A stretch of 64,000 bases of DNA, taken from positions 500,857 through 564,856 of the forward strand of contig NZ_KE384008.1 of assembly GCF_000423345.1 (NCBI RefSeq), given 5' to 3'. Position numbers and translations under genes: made by a program. Positions 8,615-19,244 of this stretch are shown piece after piece. The first letter of the stretch is position 1. Each line of letters begins with the position of its first letter. Origin of the DNA: Marinimicrobium agarilyticum DSM 16975 (GTDB lineage: Bacteria; Pseudomonadota; Gammaproteobacteria; Pseudomonadales; Cellvibrionaceae). Below the pieces are notes generated by a model. That model had not been told where the DNA came from and searched no databases. It saw only the letters and a list, made by a program, of their open reading frames with translations.

Positions 8615-11600
8615 ATGCGGTTTACCGATGTATTTATCCGCAAGCCGGTGTTGGCCACGGTTGTCAGCCTGTTTTTGCTGCTGCTGGGAGGACGTGCCGG
8701 GCTTGATTTGAACGTACGACAGTTCCCCGAGATCAAAAACGCGGTGGTGACCGTTTCCACCACCTACATAGGCGCCGACGCCGATCTGATCCAGGGGTTT
8801 ATTACCAAGCCCATGGAGCGGGAGGTTGCTGCCGCCGAGGGGATCGACTACGTCAAGTCCACCTCCTCCGCGGGGGTGAGCAGTGTTCAGGCTTTCCTGC
8901 GCCTGGATTACGACCCGAACGAGGCCTTGACGCAGATCGCCGCACAGGTGAACGCGTTACGTTCCGAACTGCCGGAGAACGCCGAAGACCCGGTGGTTAC
9001 CCTGTCCGTCGGACAAGATACGGCGGCCATGTATCTGTCTTTTTACAGCGACCTTCTCGATAACAACCAGATTACCGACTATCTGGTGCGAGTGGTGGAA
9101 CCTCAGCTGTCCACCATTCCCGGGGTTCAGCGCGCTCGCATTCTGGGGGGGCGCACCTTCGCGATGCGCATCTGGCTTGACCCGCAACGCATGGCGGCTT
9201 TCGGACTGACGGGCACGGAAGTGGTGACCGCGTTGCGGGCCAAAAACGTGCTGGCGGCGCTCGGTCGTACCAAGGGACAGATGGTGTCTGTTGACTTGAA
9301 CGCCGGTACCGATTTGCGCAGTGTCGAAGCCTTTGAAGAGCTGGTGGTCACCTCCAACGACGACTCCATCGTGCGTTTGCGCGATGTGGCGGATGTGGAA
9401 TTGGGGGCGGAAAGTTACGAGTCCTCCGTGAGCTTCAACGGCAAGGCCGCGACCTTTATCGGTATCGAGATATCCCCCGACTCTAACGCCCTCGATGTGA
9501 TCGGCCGGGTTCGGGATGTCTGGGATAATGAGATCATCCCCGAACTCCCCGAGGGGCTGAGCGCGGATATTCCTTACGATTCTACCGAGTACATTGAGAG
9601 CGCCATCGACGAGGTCGCCATCACCATTGTTCTGGCGCTGATTATCGTGGTGCTGGTGATCTACGCCTTCCTGGGTTCGGTGCGCAGTGTCATCGTGCCT
9701 GCAGTGGCGGTGCCGCTGTCACTGATTGGCACCTTCTTCCTTATGTGGATTCTGGGCTTCTCGATCAACCTGCTGACGTTGCTGGCCATGGTGCTCGCCA
9801 TCGGCATTGTGGTGGATGATGCCATCATCATGCTGGAGAACATCCAGCGTCATGTGGAAGAGGGCATGTCGCGCATGGACGCCTCGATGCTCGGTGCACA
9901 ACAGCTGGCCTGGCCGATTGTGGCCATGTCTACCACGCTGGTGGCCGTGTTCATTCCGCTGGGCTTTGTCGGCGGACTGACCGGGGTGCTGTTTGTGGAG
10001 TTTGCCTTTACTCTGGCCTCCACGGTCGTGCTCTCGGGCGTGGTGGCCCTGACGCTTTCGCCCATGATGTGCTCGAGAATTCTGCGCTCTCGAGATGCCG
10101 GAGGGCAGCGCCCGAAGCTGGAAGTCTGGCTGGATGATCATTTCGAGAAGCTGCGCCGGCGGTACCAACGACTGTTGCACGGTACCTTGAACAGCATGCC
10201 GGTGGTACTGGTATTTGCGGCCATTATCCTGACGTCCTGTTACTTCCTGTTTGTCTCCAGCAAGAATGAGCTTGAGCCGGCGGAGGATCAGGGGTTCGTA
10301 TTCTCCCAGGCGACCGCTGATGCTTATGCCACGCTCGATTACCTGGAAATCAATACCCGTCACATTGAGCAGTTGCTCGAGGATATTCCAGAGCTGGAAA
10401 ACCTGTTCATCATCAACGGCACCAACGGCACCAACGTCGGTATTGCCGGTTTTGTCATGGCTCCGTGGGATGAGCGCGAGCGCAGCACGGATGAAATTCT
10501 TCAACAGGATATTCAACCGTTCCTGAATAATCTGCCTGGGGTGAACGTGTTCGCCACGGTACCGCCCTCACTGCCTTCACCGGGGGGCGGTGGTACGCCG
10601 ATCCAATTTGTGGTCGGTTCTACCCAGCCTTATCAGGTGATGGATGAAGTGGTGGCGGAAATCGTCTCCCAGGCTCAGCAAAGCGGGAAATTCATCTTTA
10701 TCGATCAGGACCTCAAGATCGATCGCCCCCGGGAGACAGTCGAAATTGACCGTGAAAAAGCGGCTCTCATGGGCGTTGATATGCAGCGGGCGGCGGCCGA
10801 CCTTGGTAGTCTGACTGGCGGCGGCTATGTCGGGCGATTCTCCCTCGATAACCGTTCCTATCGGGTGATTCCCCAGGTTGAACGGGAAGAGCGGTTGAAT
10901 CCCAGCCAGTTGAAGGATTACTACACCCGTAACCGTCAGGGCGAGCTGGTGCCCATGTCTTCTTTGGTCACGTTGAAATCCTCGGTACAGCCGCGTTCTC
11001 TGACCGGTTTCCAGCAGTTGAATTCGGTCACCATCAGCGGCGTGCCTATGCCGGGTGTCGCTCTGGGTGATGCGTTGAGCGAGCTCGATCGGATCGCGGC
11101 GAAAGTCATGCCCGAAGGGTTCAGTGTGGACTACGCCGGTCAGTCGCGGCAGTTGAAGCAGGAAGGGCAGCAACTGGTGGTGACCTTTTTCTTCGCCCTG
11201 CTGGTGATCTTTCTGGTACTGGCGGCGCAGTTCGAGTCCTTCCGCGACAGCCTGATCATCATGGTAACGGTGCCTATGAGTATCTGCGGCGCGCTGATCT
11301 TCATCAGCATAGGTCTTACCAGCATCAATATCTACACCCAGGTGGGGCTGCTGGCGTTGATCGGCCTTATCGCCAAGCACGGTATTCTGATCGTGGAATT
11401 TGCTAACCAGCTCCAGCAAGACGGGCGTAGCAAGCGCGAAGCAATTGAAGAAGCCACGGCCATCCGCCTGCGGCCGATTCTGATGACTACAGCAGCGACC
11501 GTGCTCGGTATGGTTCCGTTGCTGATTGCGACCGGTGCGGGCGCGGGTTCTCGCTTCGCCATGGGACTGGTGATTGCCAGTGGCATGACCATCGGGACGC

Positions 11601-11680
11601 TGTTTACGCTGTTTGTGATACCCGCGGTCTACCTCTGGATCGCACGGGATTATCATGGCGAAGCGGATCAGCCAGCCTGA
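8615..11680 (+). CDS. RND family inner-membrane efflux transporter (AcrB/MexF type)
   Basis: A proton-driven efflux pump of 1021 residues, the standard length. The first helix follows MRFTDVFIRKPVLATVVS; the transmembrane core includes ILTTL-type segments and GIGIVVDDAIIMLENIQRH-like helix 4 (written here as AIGIVVDDAIIMLEN), whose paired aspartates carry protons. Two large periplasmic loops and an internal repeat (GLIAKHGILIVEFANQL in the second half) are visible. The partner adaptor is directly upstream. Substrates cannot be read from the sequence. A strong stem-loop follows the stop codon. Confidence 0.93.
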   Translation: MRFTDVFIRKPVLATVVSLFLLLLGGRAGLDLNVRQFPEIKNAVVTVSTTYIGADADLIQGFITKPMEREVAAAEGIDYVKSTSSAGVSSVQAFLRLDYDPNEALTQIAAQVNALRSELPENAEDPVVTLSVGQDTAAMYLSFYSDLLDNNQITDYLVRVVEPQLSTIPGVQRARILGGRTFAMRIWLDPQRMAAFGLTGTEVVTALRAKNVLAALGRTKGQMVSVDLNAGTDLRSVEAFEELVVTSNDDSIVRLRDVADVELGAESYESSVSFNGKAATFIGIEISPDSNALDVIGRVRDVWDNEIIPELPEGLSADIPYDSTEYIESAIDEVAITIVLALIIVVLVIYAFLGSVRSVIVPAVAVPLSLIGTFFLMWILGFSINLLTLLAMVLAIGIVVDDAIIMLENIQRHVEEGMSRMDASMLGAQQLAWPIVAMSTTLVAVFIPLGFVGGLTGVLFVEFAFTLASTVVLSGVVALTLSPMMCSRILRSRDAGGQRPKLEVWLDDHFEKLRRRYQRLLHGTLNSMPVVLVFAAIILTSCYFLFVSSKNELEPAEDQGFVFSQATADAYATLDYLEINTRHIEQLLEDIPELENLFIINGTNGTNVGIAGFVMAPWDERERSTDEILQQDIQPFLNNLPGVNVFATVPPSLPSPGGGGTPIQFVVGSTQPYQVMDEVVAEIVSQAQQSGKFIFIDQDLKIDRPRETVEIDREKAALMGVDMQRAAADLGSLTGGGYVGRFSLDNRSYRVIPQVEREERLNPSQLKDYYTRNRQGELVPMSSLVTLKSSVQPRSLTGFQQLNSVTISGVPMPGVALGDALSELDRIAAKVMPEGFSVDYAGQSRQLKQEGQQLVVTFFFALLVIFLVLAAQFESFRDSLIIMVTVPMSICGALIFISIGLTSINIYTQVGLLALIGLIAKHGILIVEFANQLQQDGRSKREAIEEATAIRLRPILMTTAATVLGMVPLLIATGAGAGSRFAMGLVIASGMTIGTLFTLFVIPAVYLWIARDYHGEADQPA

Positions 11681-11695
11681 TGAGTCTGCTCTGAT

Positions 11696-11723
11696 GGGCT
11701 CCGTCGCGAACGCGACGGAGCCC
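11696..11723 (+). terminator. Rho-independent terminator after the RND operon
   Basis: A perfect 13-base inverted repeat (GGGCTCCGTCGCG and its complement) separated by two bases, followed by a T-rich run ATTTCTTCTTC. It lies 16 bases past the pump stop codon and before the convergent imuB end. Confidence 0.85.
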
Positions 11724-11765
11724 ATTTCTTCTTCAGACACCACTTCTTTTTCAAGCCCCCTTTTT

Positions 11766-13172
11766 TCAAGAAAAGTATCCCTGTACAAACCACCCGGTTT
11801 GTTGTGGCTCCCTGAACACCCAATACCACAGCCCCTCACTGTTTCGGGCTATATAGTAATCCCGCACCTGGGGTTGATGGTCCCACCACCCGGCGGCGAT
11901 ACGCTCCGGCCCGTGGACGATTTCCAGTGGCTGAGAGTAGGGCTGTGGGGTGACCAACAGAAAAGCGGGCCGCAGGCTGGGTGGCGCAGGGGTGTCGGTG
12001 TTGCGCTCCGTTTGATACAAGGGGTCTTGTTCGGTGGAAGCCTTGTCGGGGCGAAAATCCTCCCTTACAACCAGCCGTCGAACCCGTTCCTCTCCCAGGC
12101 GCGCCTGTAACAAATCCACCAATTGTTCGCAGGAAAGACTGGCCGTACTGTGCGGATCCAGGCAGTCCTGAGTGTCCTTGGGCCGGGGCAGCAACTCTCG
12201 GGCCGATAACGCCAACGCGGCGACCGGCGCGCTCAAGGGCTGGCGTTCAAGCGTCAATTCAACCAATGGCAGCCAACGCGCTGCCCGAGACTCGCCCCGA
12301 GCGGCACCAATCCACTGAACAATGGGCTCACCCTCCCTGGGGTACAGTGTCAGTTCCACCCGCTTGACCACTTGTTCCCGGTTTTGGAGAAACGTTTCCA
12401 GCTCTCCCAGCAGGCGCTCAATCCAGGGGATTAGCCGTTGGCTGGTCTCCAGCTCCTGGGGAAGCTCCCGGTGACGCCGGAACGTCTCTGGCGGCTGGAA
12501 AAATGGCAGTGGGTGAGGCAATTGTCCGGTCAGGCGGCCCACATACTGAGCCAGGTCCGCATCGAAGCGACGGGACAGCGCTTTGAACGGTAATGCCAGT
12601 AAGTCGGCCAGGGTCTGAATTCCCAGACGCTGCAAGTGTTCACAGGTGGACTGGGGTAAGTCGGTCAGTGCCAGCGGGCATTGACGATAGGATTGGGCCA
12701 ACGTTTCGGGTTGGTCGGTCAAAGGAGTGTCGGCTTTGGCCAGCAGTCGGGCTGCGAGAGGAGAAGGGCCGGCACCGAGCTGGCAAGTCAGCGACTGTTG
12801 GCATAAAAAACGCTGAATGTTTTTACAATAATTGTCGAATCCATTATGGTATTTAACCATCCTTGTGGCTCCAAGCCATATACCCTCTGGTATATCTGGA
12901 GAAATATCACCCGACAGGTCATAAAGGCCCTGGGCCAGCTCCTTAATCCGGCGCTGGGCAATAGCCTCTTTCAAAGGCAGTAACTGAATGCCCGGACAGA
13001 GCGCTGCGGCCGTGGCAAGGCCCATTCCAAGCGTCACTCCCTGGTGTTTGGCCGCGTCATTCAGTTGTACCAACCGGTTGTCCCGCTCATCCACAATTCC
13101 AAAGGGAAGCGGGCTATCCGGTTCCTGCGTTTCCAGTTGCAGTCGGGGGAAGTACAGATAAAGCCACAGCAT
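11766..13172 (-). CDS. imuB: ImuB, catalytically inactive Y-family polymerase-like mutasome protein
   Basis: Bridging subunit of the ImuABC translesion mutasome, linking DnaE2 to the beta clamp. The 468-residue protein begins MLWLYLYFPRLQLE, where active Y-family polymerases have a catalytic aspartate motif; that motif is missing here, as expected for ImuB. The family phrase HQGVTLGMGLATAAALCP is present, followed by a helix-hairpin-helix-like section (LQRLGIQTLADLLALP) and a long C-terminal region. It lies 9 bases downstream of imuA in an operon controlled by the upstream LexA box. Confidence 0.9.
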   Translation of the reverse strand: MLWLYLYFPRLQLETQEPDSPLPFGIVDERDNRLVQLNDAAKHQGVTLGMGLATAAALCPGIQLLPLKEAIAQRRIKELAQGLYDLSGDISPDIPEGIWLGATRMVKYHNGFDNYCKNIQRFLCQQSLTCQLGAGPSPLAARLLAKADTPLTDQPETLAQSYRQCPLALTDLPQSTCEHLQRLGIQTLADLLALPFKALSRRFDADLAQYVGRLTGQLPHPLPFFQPPETFRRHRELPQELETSQRLIPWIERLLGELETFLQNREQVVKRVELTLYPREGEPIVQWIGAARGESRAARWLPLVELTLERQPLSAPVAALALSARELLPRPKDTQDCLDPHSTASLSCEQLVDLLQARLGEERVRRLVVREDFRPDKASTEQDPLYQTERNTDTPAPPSLRPAFLLVTPQPYSQPLEIVHGPERIAAGWWDHQPQVRDYYIARNSEGLWYWVFREPQQTGWFVQGYFS

Positions 13173-13181
13173 ACCCGTCCT

Positions 13182-13871
13182 TTATTGACCTTCAGCCGTA
13201 CGCCAACGGGTCGAACGATTGGCTGTTGGCTGAACCGCCGAAGACGTCAGCTCCGGCCAGGCACTTTCCATGGAAACCAGAAAAGGCGGTAGTGCCCAGC
13301 CATGTCGGCGGCGGGGAACAGCCACCATGACGCCCCGGGAATGTGGGGTTAACTCAAGGCACAAATCCAATGGCAGCCCTGTGTCCTGGCGGGCCCCAGG
13401 CTGTGAGCCGGTCAACAGAAACAGACTGGCATCGCCCGCGCGTGCGGCCAACTGCAGCCGGCGAGCCTGAACGATCTGCAGAGGTTGAGCCGGCCAGAGG
13501 CAAACCGTGTGGCAGGCGCCGCTTTTCAGGCTTTGTTCCGCCGCCCACAACCGACTTTGGGGGCTCTCGGGGTGGAGCACCAACACCTGTTCCAGATCGA
13601 GACCGCTGCCCTCCAGGCTTTCCGCGTTCAGGGAATAGGGGGGAGCAATGAACACCGACAACCGTGCTGCCTGTTGCAGGCAGGGAAAGAGCAAGCGCAA
13701 CTCCCCAACACCGGTGCGAGCGTGGATGGAGGTCACCCCGGCGCCGGGCCAGCCACCCAGGTGCTGGTCCAGCTCGGCCCAGCCGCTGGGGCGGGCCTGA
13801 GTCGGACGATTGGCTTCCCGGCCGCGCCAGATCAACCGTTGCTGTTCTAGCTGCTCGAGAGTGGATACCAC
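13182..13871 (-). CDS. imuA: ImuA, SulA/RecA-like mutasome protein
   Basis: First gene of the imuA-imuB SOS operon; the protein is a RecA-fold relative that binds ImuB. The 229-residue product shows a RecA-like start (SGWAELDQHLGGWPGAGVTSIHA) and a loop where the Walker A motif is degenerate (ARTGVGELRLL). The start is set at the GTG at 13871, preceded by GAGG with five bases of spacing and lying 16 bases after the LexA box. The open frame continues much further upstream, but that part runs through the operator and has low-complexity composition, so it is not coding. Confidence 0.85.
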   Translation of the reverse strand: MVSTLEQLEQQRLIWRGREANRPTQARPSGWAELDQHLGGWPGAGVTSIHARTGVGELRLLFPCLQQAARLSVFIAPPYSLNAESLEGSGLDLEQVLVLHPESPQSRLWAAEQSLKSGACHTVCLWPAQPLQIVQARRLQLAARAGDASLFLLTGSQPGARQDTGLPLDLCLELTPHSRGVMVAVPRRRHGWALPPFLVSMESAWPELTSSAVQPTANRSTRWRTAEGQ

Positions 13872-13885
13872 ATCAACCTCACAAA

Positions 13886-13905
13886 AACTGTATATATAAA
13901 CAGTA
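13886..13905 (-). promoter_or_regulatory. LexA (SOS) box of imuA-imuB
   Basis: CTG-N10-CAG with an all-A/T spacer (core 13888-13903), 16 bases upstream of the imuA start. It is nearly the same sequence as the box before dnaE2, so the two units should be co-induced by DNA damage. Confidence 0.9.
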
Positions 13906-13974
13906 TAGCGTGCCACTGCCAGCCTGAAAAGGATTCCACTGACAGAAATTCGGTTGAGAGACAGCGATATGGGG

Positions 13975-15477
13975 TCAGCCCATGGAAGGTAACTCCGAAG
14001 CGGACTCCAAAAGGGCCGCTTCATACACCCGTTCGTATTCGGCGGCGCTCCGGTCCCAGGAGTAGTCACCGCCCATGGCGTTGAGCTGCCTTGCCTGCCA
14101 GGCCTCGGGGTGCTCACGGTACAGTGACAGGGCACGCTGGATGGTCGCCCGCAGAGCACTCGTGGTCGGGCTTTGAAAGCAAAAGCCATTGGCCTGTTCC
14201 GGGTCATCCCCATCAATGACGGTATCTTTCAGGCCGCCCACGGCGTGGACCAGCGGTAAGGTTCCATACCGGAGGCTATATAGCTGGTTGAGCCCGCAGG
14301 GCTCGAACAGGGAGGGCATCAAAAACAGGTCGACGCCCGCCTCAATCCGGTGAGCCAATGCCTCGTTGTAACCCAGGTTGACGGACAGCTGCGTTGGATA
14401 GTCCCGGGCCAGCTTTTGGAACGCCTCTTCATATTCCGTCATGCCGCTGCCGAGTATGGCAACCTGAATCTCGTTTCGGGCCAGAAACTCCGGCAGCGTC
14501 CCCAGCAGCAGATCCAGACCTTTCTGCTCCACCATCCTTCCGATAAAACCCAACAGCGGTTTATCCGGCACATAGGCCAAGCCGAGTTGTTCGCACAGGG
14601 CCTGCTTGTTGAGCTTTTTCTTTCCCAAATGCTCGCGGTCATAGCGGGCACTCAGGTGCGGATCCCGCTTGGGGTTCCACTCGTTCATATCAATGCCATT
14701 GAGAATGCCGCAGAACTGATGCCGCCGGGCTCGCAACAAACCGTCCAGTCCGCAGCCGACGTCGGGCGTCTGAACCTCCTGCGCATAGGTGGGGCTGACG
14801 GTGGTCAACCGGTTGGCAAACACAAGCCCTCCCTTGATAAAGGACAATTGACCGTAAAACTCCAGGTAATCGGGTTGCCACAGCCAGGGCGGCAACCCCA
14901 GCTCTTGCAGCGCGGAATGGCTGAACAGGCCATGATAGGCCAGGTTGTGAATGGTAAAGACACTGGCCGGTGGTCGGGTTTTGCCTTTGTCCTCCCGGGC
15001 CAACAGCTCGCAGGCCATGGCACCCTGCCAGTCATTGGCATGCACCAGGTCCGCCTTCCAGTCGATCCCCGCCCGCCCCATGGCCAACTCCACCGCCGCA
15101 CGGCACAGCGTGTAAAAACGCCGATGATTGTCGGGCCAGTCGCGGCCTTGCGCGTTGACATAGGGGTTGCCAGCCCGCTCGGAAAACTCGGGAATATCCA
15201 CCAGCCAGGCAATGACCCGGGTACCCGGCAAGCGGCTCTGCCAGAGACGAACCTCGCGCCCATCCAATAGCAAGGTGCCCCGGGGTTTGAGTGGGGGCGC
15301 CTTGCCCTCAGTACCGTGTGACTCCAGCCTCTGAAACACTGAGGCGTAGGCGGGCAACACCAGACGGACCGAGTGGCCGCGTTTGATCAACGCCCGGGGC
15401 AGGGCACCGGCCACATCGGCGAGGCCGCCGGTCTTGATCAGGGGGAACGCTTCACTCGCCAACCACAAAATATTCAT
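13975..15477 (-). CDS. glgA: Glycogen synthase (ADP-glucose type)
   Basis: GT5 glucosyltransferase that extends alpha-1,4-glucan from ADP-glucose. The product is about 500 residues. The N-terminal ADP-glucose motif [10 protein letters not shown] is present, as are the second-domain signatures [13 protein letters not shown] and [24 protein letters not shown]. The start is placed at the ATG at 15477, which overlaps the glgB stop codon as ATGA and gives the usual MNILWLASE start. An alternative ATG four codons upstream (15489) cannot be excluded. It is translationally coupled to glgB. Confidence 0.93.
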   Translation of the reverse strand: MNILWLASEAFPLIKTGGLADVAGALPRALIKRGHSVRLVLPAYASVFQRLESHGTEGKAPPLKPRGTLLLDGREVRLWQSRLPGTRVIAWLVDIPEFSERAGNPYVNAQGRDWPDNHRRFYTLCRAAVELAMGRAGIDWKADLVHANDWQGAMACELLAREDKGKTRPPASVFTIHNLAYHGLFSHSALQELGLPPWLWQPDYLEFYGQLSFIKGGLVFANRLTTVSPTYAQEVQTPDVGCGLDGLLRARRHQFCGILNGIDMNEWNPKRDPHLSARYDREHLGKKKLNKQALCEQLGLAYVPDKPLLGFIGRMVEQKGLDLLLGTLPEFLARNEIQVAILGSGMTEYEEAFQKLARDYPTQLSVNLGYNEALAHRIEAGVDLFLMPSLFEPCGLNQLYSLRYGTLPLVHAVGGLKDTVIDGDDPEQANGFCFQSPTTSALRATIQRALSLYREHPEAWQARQLNAMGGDYSWDRSAAEYERVYEAALLESASELPSMG

Positions 15478-17666
15478 AGTGCCTGACATTCAAAAATAAT
15501 GGCTCCCAACGGCGGCAGAGTCACCTGAATCGAATGGGGGCGGTTCATCCAGGGCGAAGCGTCGGAGGGAATGGGCAGCGGATTGCCGATATTACTTCCC
15601 CCGTAATAAGTGGAATCCGAATTGAAAATTTCTCGATATTGACCGGCACAGGGCACGCCCAGCCGGTAGCCTTCCCGGGGGGTGGGGGTAAAGTTCAGAA
15701 CTACGATGAGGAAACCCGCATCGCTAGAGCGCAGGTAGCTGATAATGGACTGGGTGCTGTCATGGCAATCGATCCACTCGAACCCCTCTGGCCGGAAGCC
15801 GCGCTGGTGCAGCTCAGTCCGGTTGCGATACAGGTGGTTTAAATTCGTCACCGCGCTCAGAATGCCGCGGTGCGCCTCAAGGTCCAACAGGAACCAGTCC
15901 AAGGGCTTGCGATAGGCCCATTCTTTCCACTGGGCAAATTCCGACCCCATAAACAACAGCTTGTTACCCGGGTAGGTCCACTGGTAACTGTAGAGTAACC
16001 GGAGGTTGGCGAGCTTTTGCCAGTCATCGCCGGGCATTTTCCCCACCAGGCTACCTTTGCCGTGCACGACTTCGTCGTGAGAAAACGGCAACATGAAGTT
16101 TTCGGTGAAGGCGTACACCAGACCAAAGGTGAGTTGGTCGTGATGGTAGTGACGGTAAATTGGATCCTTGCTCATGTAGAGCAGAGTGTCGTGCATCCAA
16201 CCCATGTTCCACTTCATGGAAAAGCCCAGGCCGCCCACCCAGGTGGGGCGTGTGACCTGAGGCCAGGCCGTGGACTCCTCTGCCATCACCAGTGCTCCAG
16301 GGTGTTCCCCGTGGCAGAGCTCGTTCAACTGGCGCAGGAAATCAATCGCTTCCAGGTTCTCGTTGCCACCATAACGATTGGGCAGCCAGTCGCCTTCTTC
16401 GCGGGAGTAATCCAGGTAGAGCATGGAGGCCACCGCATCGACCCGCAGCCCGTCGATGTGAAACTCTTTCAGCCAATAAAGGGCGTTGGCCAAGAGAAAG
16501 TTGCGCACTTCATTGCGGCCGTAGTTGTAAATCAGCGTGCCCCAGTCCCGATGTTCTCCCCGACGGGGGTCTTCGTGTTCGTATAAAGCGGTGCCGTCGT
16601 AGCGGGCGAGAGCGTGTTCGTCTTTGGGGAAATGGGCGGGAACCCAGTCCAGCAGGACGCCCACCCCGGCCCGGTGCAGGTGGTCGACAAAATACCGGAA
16701 ATCATCCGGTGACCCGAAGCGGCTGGTAGGGGCATAGTAGCCGGTGGTCTGGTAACCCCAGGAGTCGTCCAGCGGATGCTCGGTGATAGGGAGCAGTTCG
16801 ATGTGAGTGAAACCGAGGGGTTTCACATAGTCCGCGATCTGGTGGGCCAGATCGCGATAGTTCATAAACCCGCCGTCTTGGGTCTGCTGCCACGAGCCCA
16901 GGTGCAACTCATACACCGAAACAGGAGCCGCTTGCCAATTCCATTCGGACCGTCGCTTGAGCCAGTCGGCATCACCCCAGCGATAACGGCTGGGAGCCAC
17001 CACCCGGGCGGCGGTCTGCGGGCGAACTTCAAAGGCGCGACCGTAAGGGTCGGCTTTGGCTTGTACATGGCCGGTGTCGCGATTGCGAACCGAGAATTTA
17101 TAAAGACTGTCCGGGCTCAGCCCGGGAATAAACAGCTCCCAGACGCCGCTGCCACCCAATATACGCATTGGATGGCGACGCTCGTCCCACAAGTTGAAAT
17201 CCCCGACCACGCTCACGCGTTCCGCCGCCGGCGCCCAGGTCGCGAACAGCACGCCTTCGATACCGTCCACGGTTTTGCAGTGGGCGCCGAGCACATCGTG
17301 CACTTGCCAATGCCGCCCCTCTCCGAATAGGTGCAGGTCCAGCTCGCCCACTTGTGGGGCGAAGGTGTAGGGGGTTCGCTCCGTATAAGTGCAGCCCTTG
17401 GCGTCCCGCCAGTGCAATTCGGGGTGGGGGGGTAATAAGGCTTTGTCCCCCTCCCAGCACCAGAGGCCGTCTTTGGTTTTCCGGGTTAACGTCAGCGGGG
17501 AGGTTACGCCAGATATTGAGATACTGTCCGCGTAAGGCAGGAAAACACGGAACGTGACCAATGAAGCGTCCCCCGGCAGGGGGTGGCGGCCGAGCACCTG
17601 AAACGGGTCGTGGTGACGGGCTTGCGCCAAGCGCTCGCTGGCTTCCTTCAAGGCAGTCGCTGGCAT
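15474..17666 (-). CDS. glgB: 1,4-alpha-glucan branching enzyme
   Basis: GH13 enzyme that introduces alpha-1,6 branches into glycogen. The 730-residue protein has an N-terminal CBM48-like region ([20 protein letters not shown]), the catalytic barrel with nucleophile region [15 protein letters not shown], acid/base region [10 protein letters not shown] and [20 protein letters not shown], and a C-terminal beta domain. The ATG at 17666 has a GGAAGAG site nine bases upstream; a TTG six codons earlier is less likely. It is the first gene of the leftward glgB-glgA unit and divergent from glgC. Confidence 0.95.
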   Translation of the reverse strand: MPATALKEASERLAQARHHDPFQVLGRHPLPGDASLVTFRVFLPYADSISISGVTSPLTLTRKTKDGLWCWEGDKALLPPHPELHWRDAKGCTYTERTPYTFAPQVGELDLHLFGEGRHWQVHDVLGAHCKTVDGIEGVLFATWAPAAERVSVVGDFNLWDERRHPMRILGGSGVWELFIPGLSPDSLYKFSVRNRDTGHVQAKADPYGRAFEVRPQTAARVVAPSRYRWGDADWLKRRSEWNWQAAPVSVYELHLGSWQQTQDGGFMNYRDLAHQIADYVKPLGFTHIELLPITEHPLDDSWGYQTTGYYAPTSRFGSPDDFRYFVDHLHRAGVGVLLDWVPAHFPKDEHALARYDGTALYEHEDPRRGEHRDWGTLIYNYGRNEVRNFLLANALYWLKEFHIDGLRVDAVASMLYLDYSREEGDWLPNRYGGNENLEAIDFLRQLNELCHGEHPGALVMAEESTAWPQVTRPTWVGGLGFSMKWNMGWMHDTLLYMSKDPIYRHYHHDQLTFGLVYAFTENFMLPFSHDEVVHGKGSLVGKMPGDDWQKLANLRLLYSYQWTYPGNKLLFMGSEFAQWKEWAYRKPLDWFLLDLEAHRGILSAVTNLNHLYRNRTELHQRGFRPEGFEWIDCHDSTQSIISYLRSSDAGFLIVVLNFTPTPREGYRLGVPCAGQYREIFNSDSTYYGGSNIGNPLPIPSDASPWMNRPHSIQVTLPPLGAIIFECQAL

Positions 17667-17975
17667 AGGACATGACTCTTCCAAGCGTATGTCGTTAAAG
17701 CGTAATAGGGATGCCGTTATATTACCAGCGGTTTATGAGCTTCCATCAATGAAGCTTTTGGTGCCACAAAAAACAGCGCGAGTTGATCAGGAACAAGTTG
17801 ACCTCTCGTTTTTATGACTACACTTAATTGAGTCATGTAAAACGGCCGACGGATTGCCCGAAGAGTTTCAGTCGTTGCGGGAATCCTTGGCACCCTTATT
17901 GCTCAACTGTTGTCGTGAAACCATTGTCGAAGGGGGCACCCTATTGACGATGGCTTCCTGTTCTGGGGATCCTTT
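17667..17975. promoter_or_regulatory. Divergent intergenic region glgB / glgC
   Basis: About 310 bases separating the two glycogen transcription units. No gene was seen in it. It should hold the two divergent promoters, but no clear -35/-10 pair or operator could be singled out by eye. Confidence 0.5.
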
Positions 17976-19244
17976 ATGCTCACCTCCACATCCGGACGTT
18001 TTGTCAGCCGTTTGACCCGCGAGACCCTGGCGATTGTATTGGCCGGCGGACGCGGATCCCGCCTGCACCAGTTAACCAATTGGCGCGCCAAGCCTGCGGT
18101 GCACTATGGCGGAAAGTTTCGCATTATCGACTTCCCATTATCCAATTGCGTGAACTCCGGAATCCGTCGTATCAGCGTGCTGACCCAGTACAAATCCCAT
18201 TCATTGGATCGTCACATTCAGAGGGGCTGGGGTTTTCTTGGTGGGGAGTTGGGGGAATTTGTCGAGTTGCTTCCGGCCCAGCAGCGTATGGGTGAAAACT
18301 GGTACGCGGGTACGGCGGATGCGGTTTTACAGAACCTGGATATTATCCGCCGACACAACCCCGCCTATGTCCTGATCCTGGCGGGTGATCACGTTTACAA
18401 AATGGACTATGGCACCATGTTGGCAGCCCATGTGGAACGAGAAGCCGACATTACGGTGGGTTGCATCGAAGTGCCCCTGGAGCAAGCCAGCGCCTTCGGG
18501 GTAATGAACATTGATGAGGACAATAAGATCATCAAGTTTCAGGAAAAACCGAAGAACCCGGAGCCCATGCCCGGCTCAACCAACCAGGCGCTGGCTTCCA
18601 TGGGCATTTATGTGTTCAATACCGAAGTGTTGTTCCGGGAACTGCTCAATGACCGAAACCTGCCGGGCTCCTCCCACGACTTCGGTAAAGACATCATTCC
18701 CTCCCTGATGAAAAGCCATCGCGTCATGGCTTTCCCTTTCCGGGACCCGGTCTCGGGTGGCAAAGCCTACTGGCGGGATGTGGGAACCATCGACTCCCTC
18801 TGGGAGGCCAATCTCGAGCTGACCGGCATTACCCCGGAGCTGGATCTGTACAACTCCGAGTGGCCGGTCTGGACTTACCAGGAGCAGGTGCCGCCGGCCA
18901 AATTTGTATTTGATGACGAGGGGCGGCGGGGGAGCGCGGTGGACTCCATGGTCGCCGGTGGCTGTATTGTATCGGGTGCGCACGTACACCATTCCCTGTT
19001 GTTTCCTCGAGTGAGGGTTCACTCGTATGCCGAGGTCACCGACTCGGTACTGTTTCCCAATGTTGATGTCGGGCGCAACTGTCGTATTAAAAAGGCGCTG
19101 ATTGATCGTGGCTGCCAGATTCCTCCCGGCACAGTGATTGGTCATAACCTGGAGGACGATCGGAAGCGGTTCCATGTTTCACCCAACGGGGTCGTTCTTG
19201 TGACTCCCGAAATGTTGGACGAGGGCTACCCCCATGTGTTCTGA
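17976..19244 (+). CDS. glgC: Glucose-1-phosphate adenylyltransferase
   Basis: Makes ADP-glucose from ATP and glucose-1-phosphate, the committed step of glycogen synthesis. The 422-residue protein has the nucleotide-binding start [14 protein letters not shown] and the conserved [26 protein letters not shown], then [12 protein letters not shown], and a C-terminal left-handed beta-helix (residues about 310-420). Arg/Lys residues around the N-terminal [11 protein letters not shown] match the allosteric region of the family. It overlaps the next gene by 11 bases, so translation is probably coupled. It opens the rightward operon glgC-GH57-malQ-PilZ. Confidence 0.96.
   Translation: MLTSTSGRFVSRLTRETLAIVLAGGRGSRLHQLTNWRAKPAVHYGGKFRIIDFPLSNCVNSGIRRISVLTQYKSHSLDRHIQRGWGFLGGELGEFVELLPAQQRMGENWYAGTADAVLQNLDIIRRHNPAYVLILAGDHVYKMDYGTMLAAHVEREADITVGCIEVPLEQASAFGVMNIDEDNKIIKFQEKPKNPEPMPGSTNQALASMGIYVFNTEVLFRELLNDRNLPGSSHDFGKDIIPSLMKSHRVMAFPFRDPVSGGKAYWRDVGTIDSLWEANLELTGITPELDLYNSEWPVWTYQEQVPPAKFVFDDEGRRGSAVDSMVAGGCIVSGAHVHHSLLFPRVRVHSYAEVTDSVLFPNVDVGRNCRIKKALIDRGCQIPPGTVIGHNLEDDRKRFHVSPNGVVLVTPEMLDEGYPHVF

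Noticed and set aside
13872-14216. Upstream extension of imuA
   Set aside because: It passes through the LexA box and the glgA end, and its composition is low-complexity Pro/Arg/Thr rather than ImuA-like.
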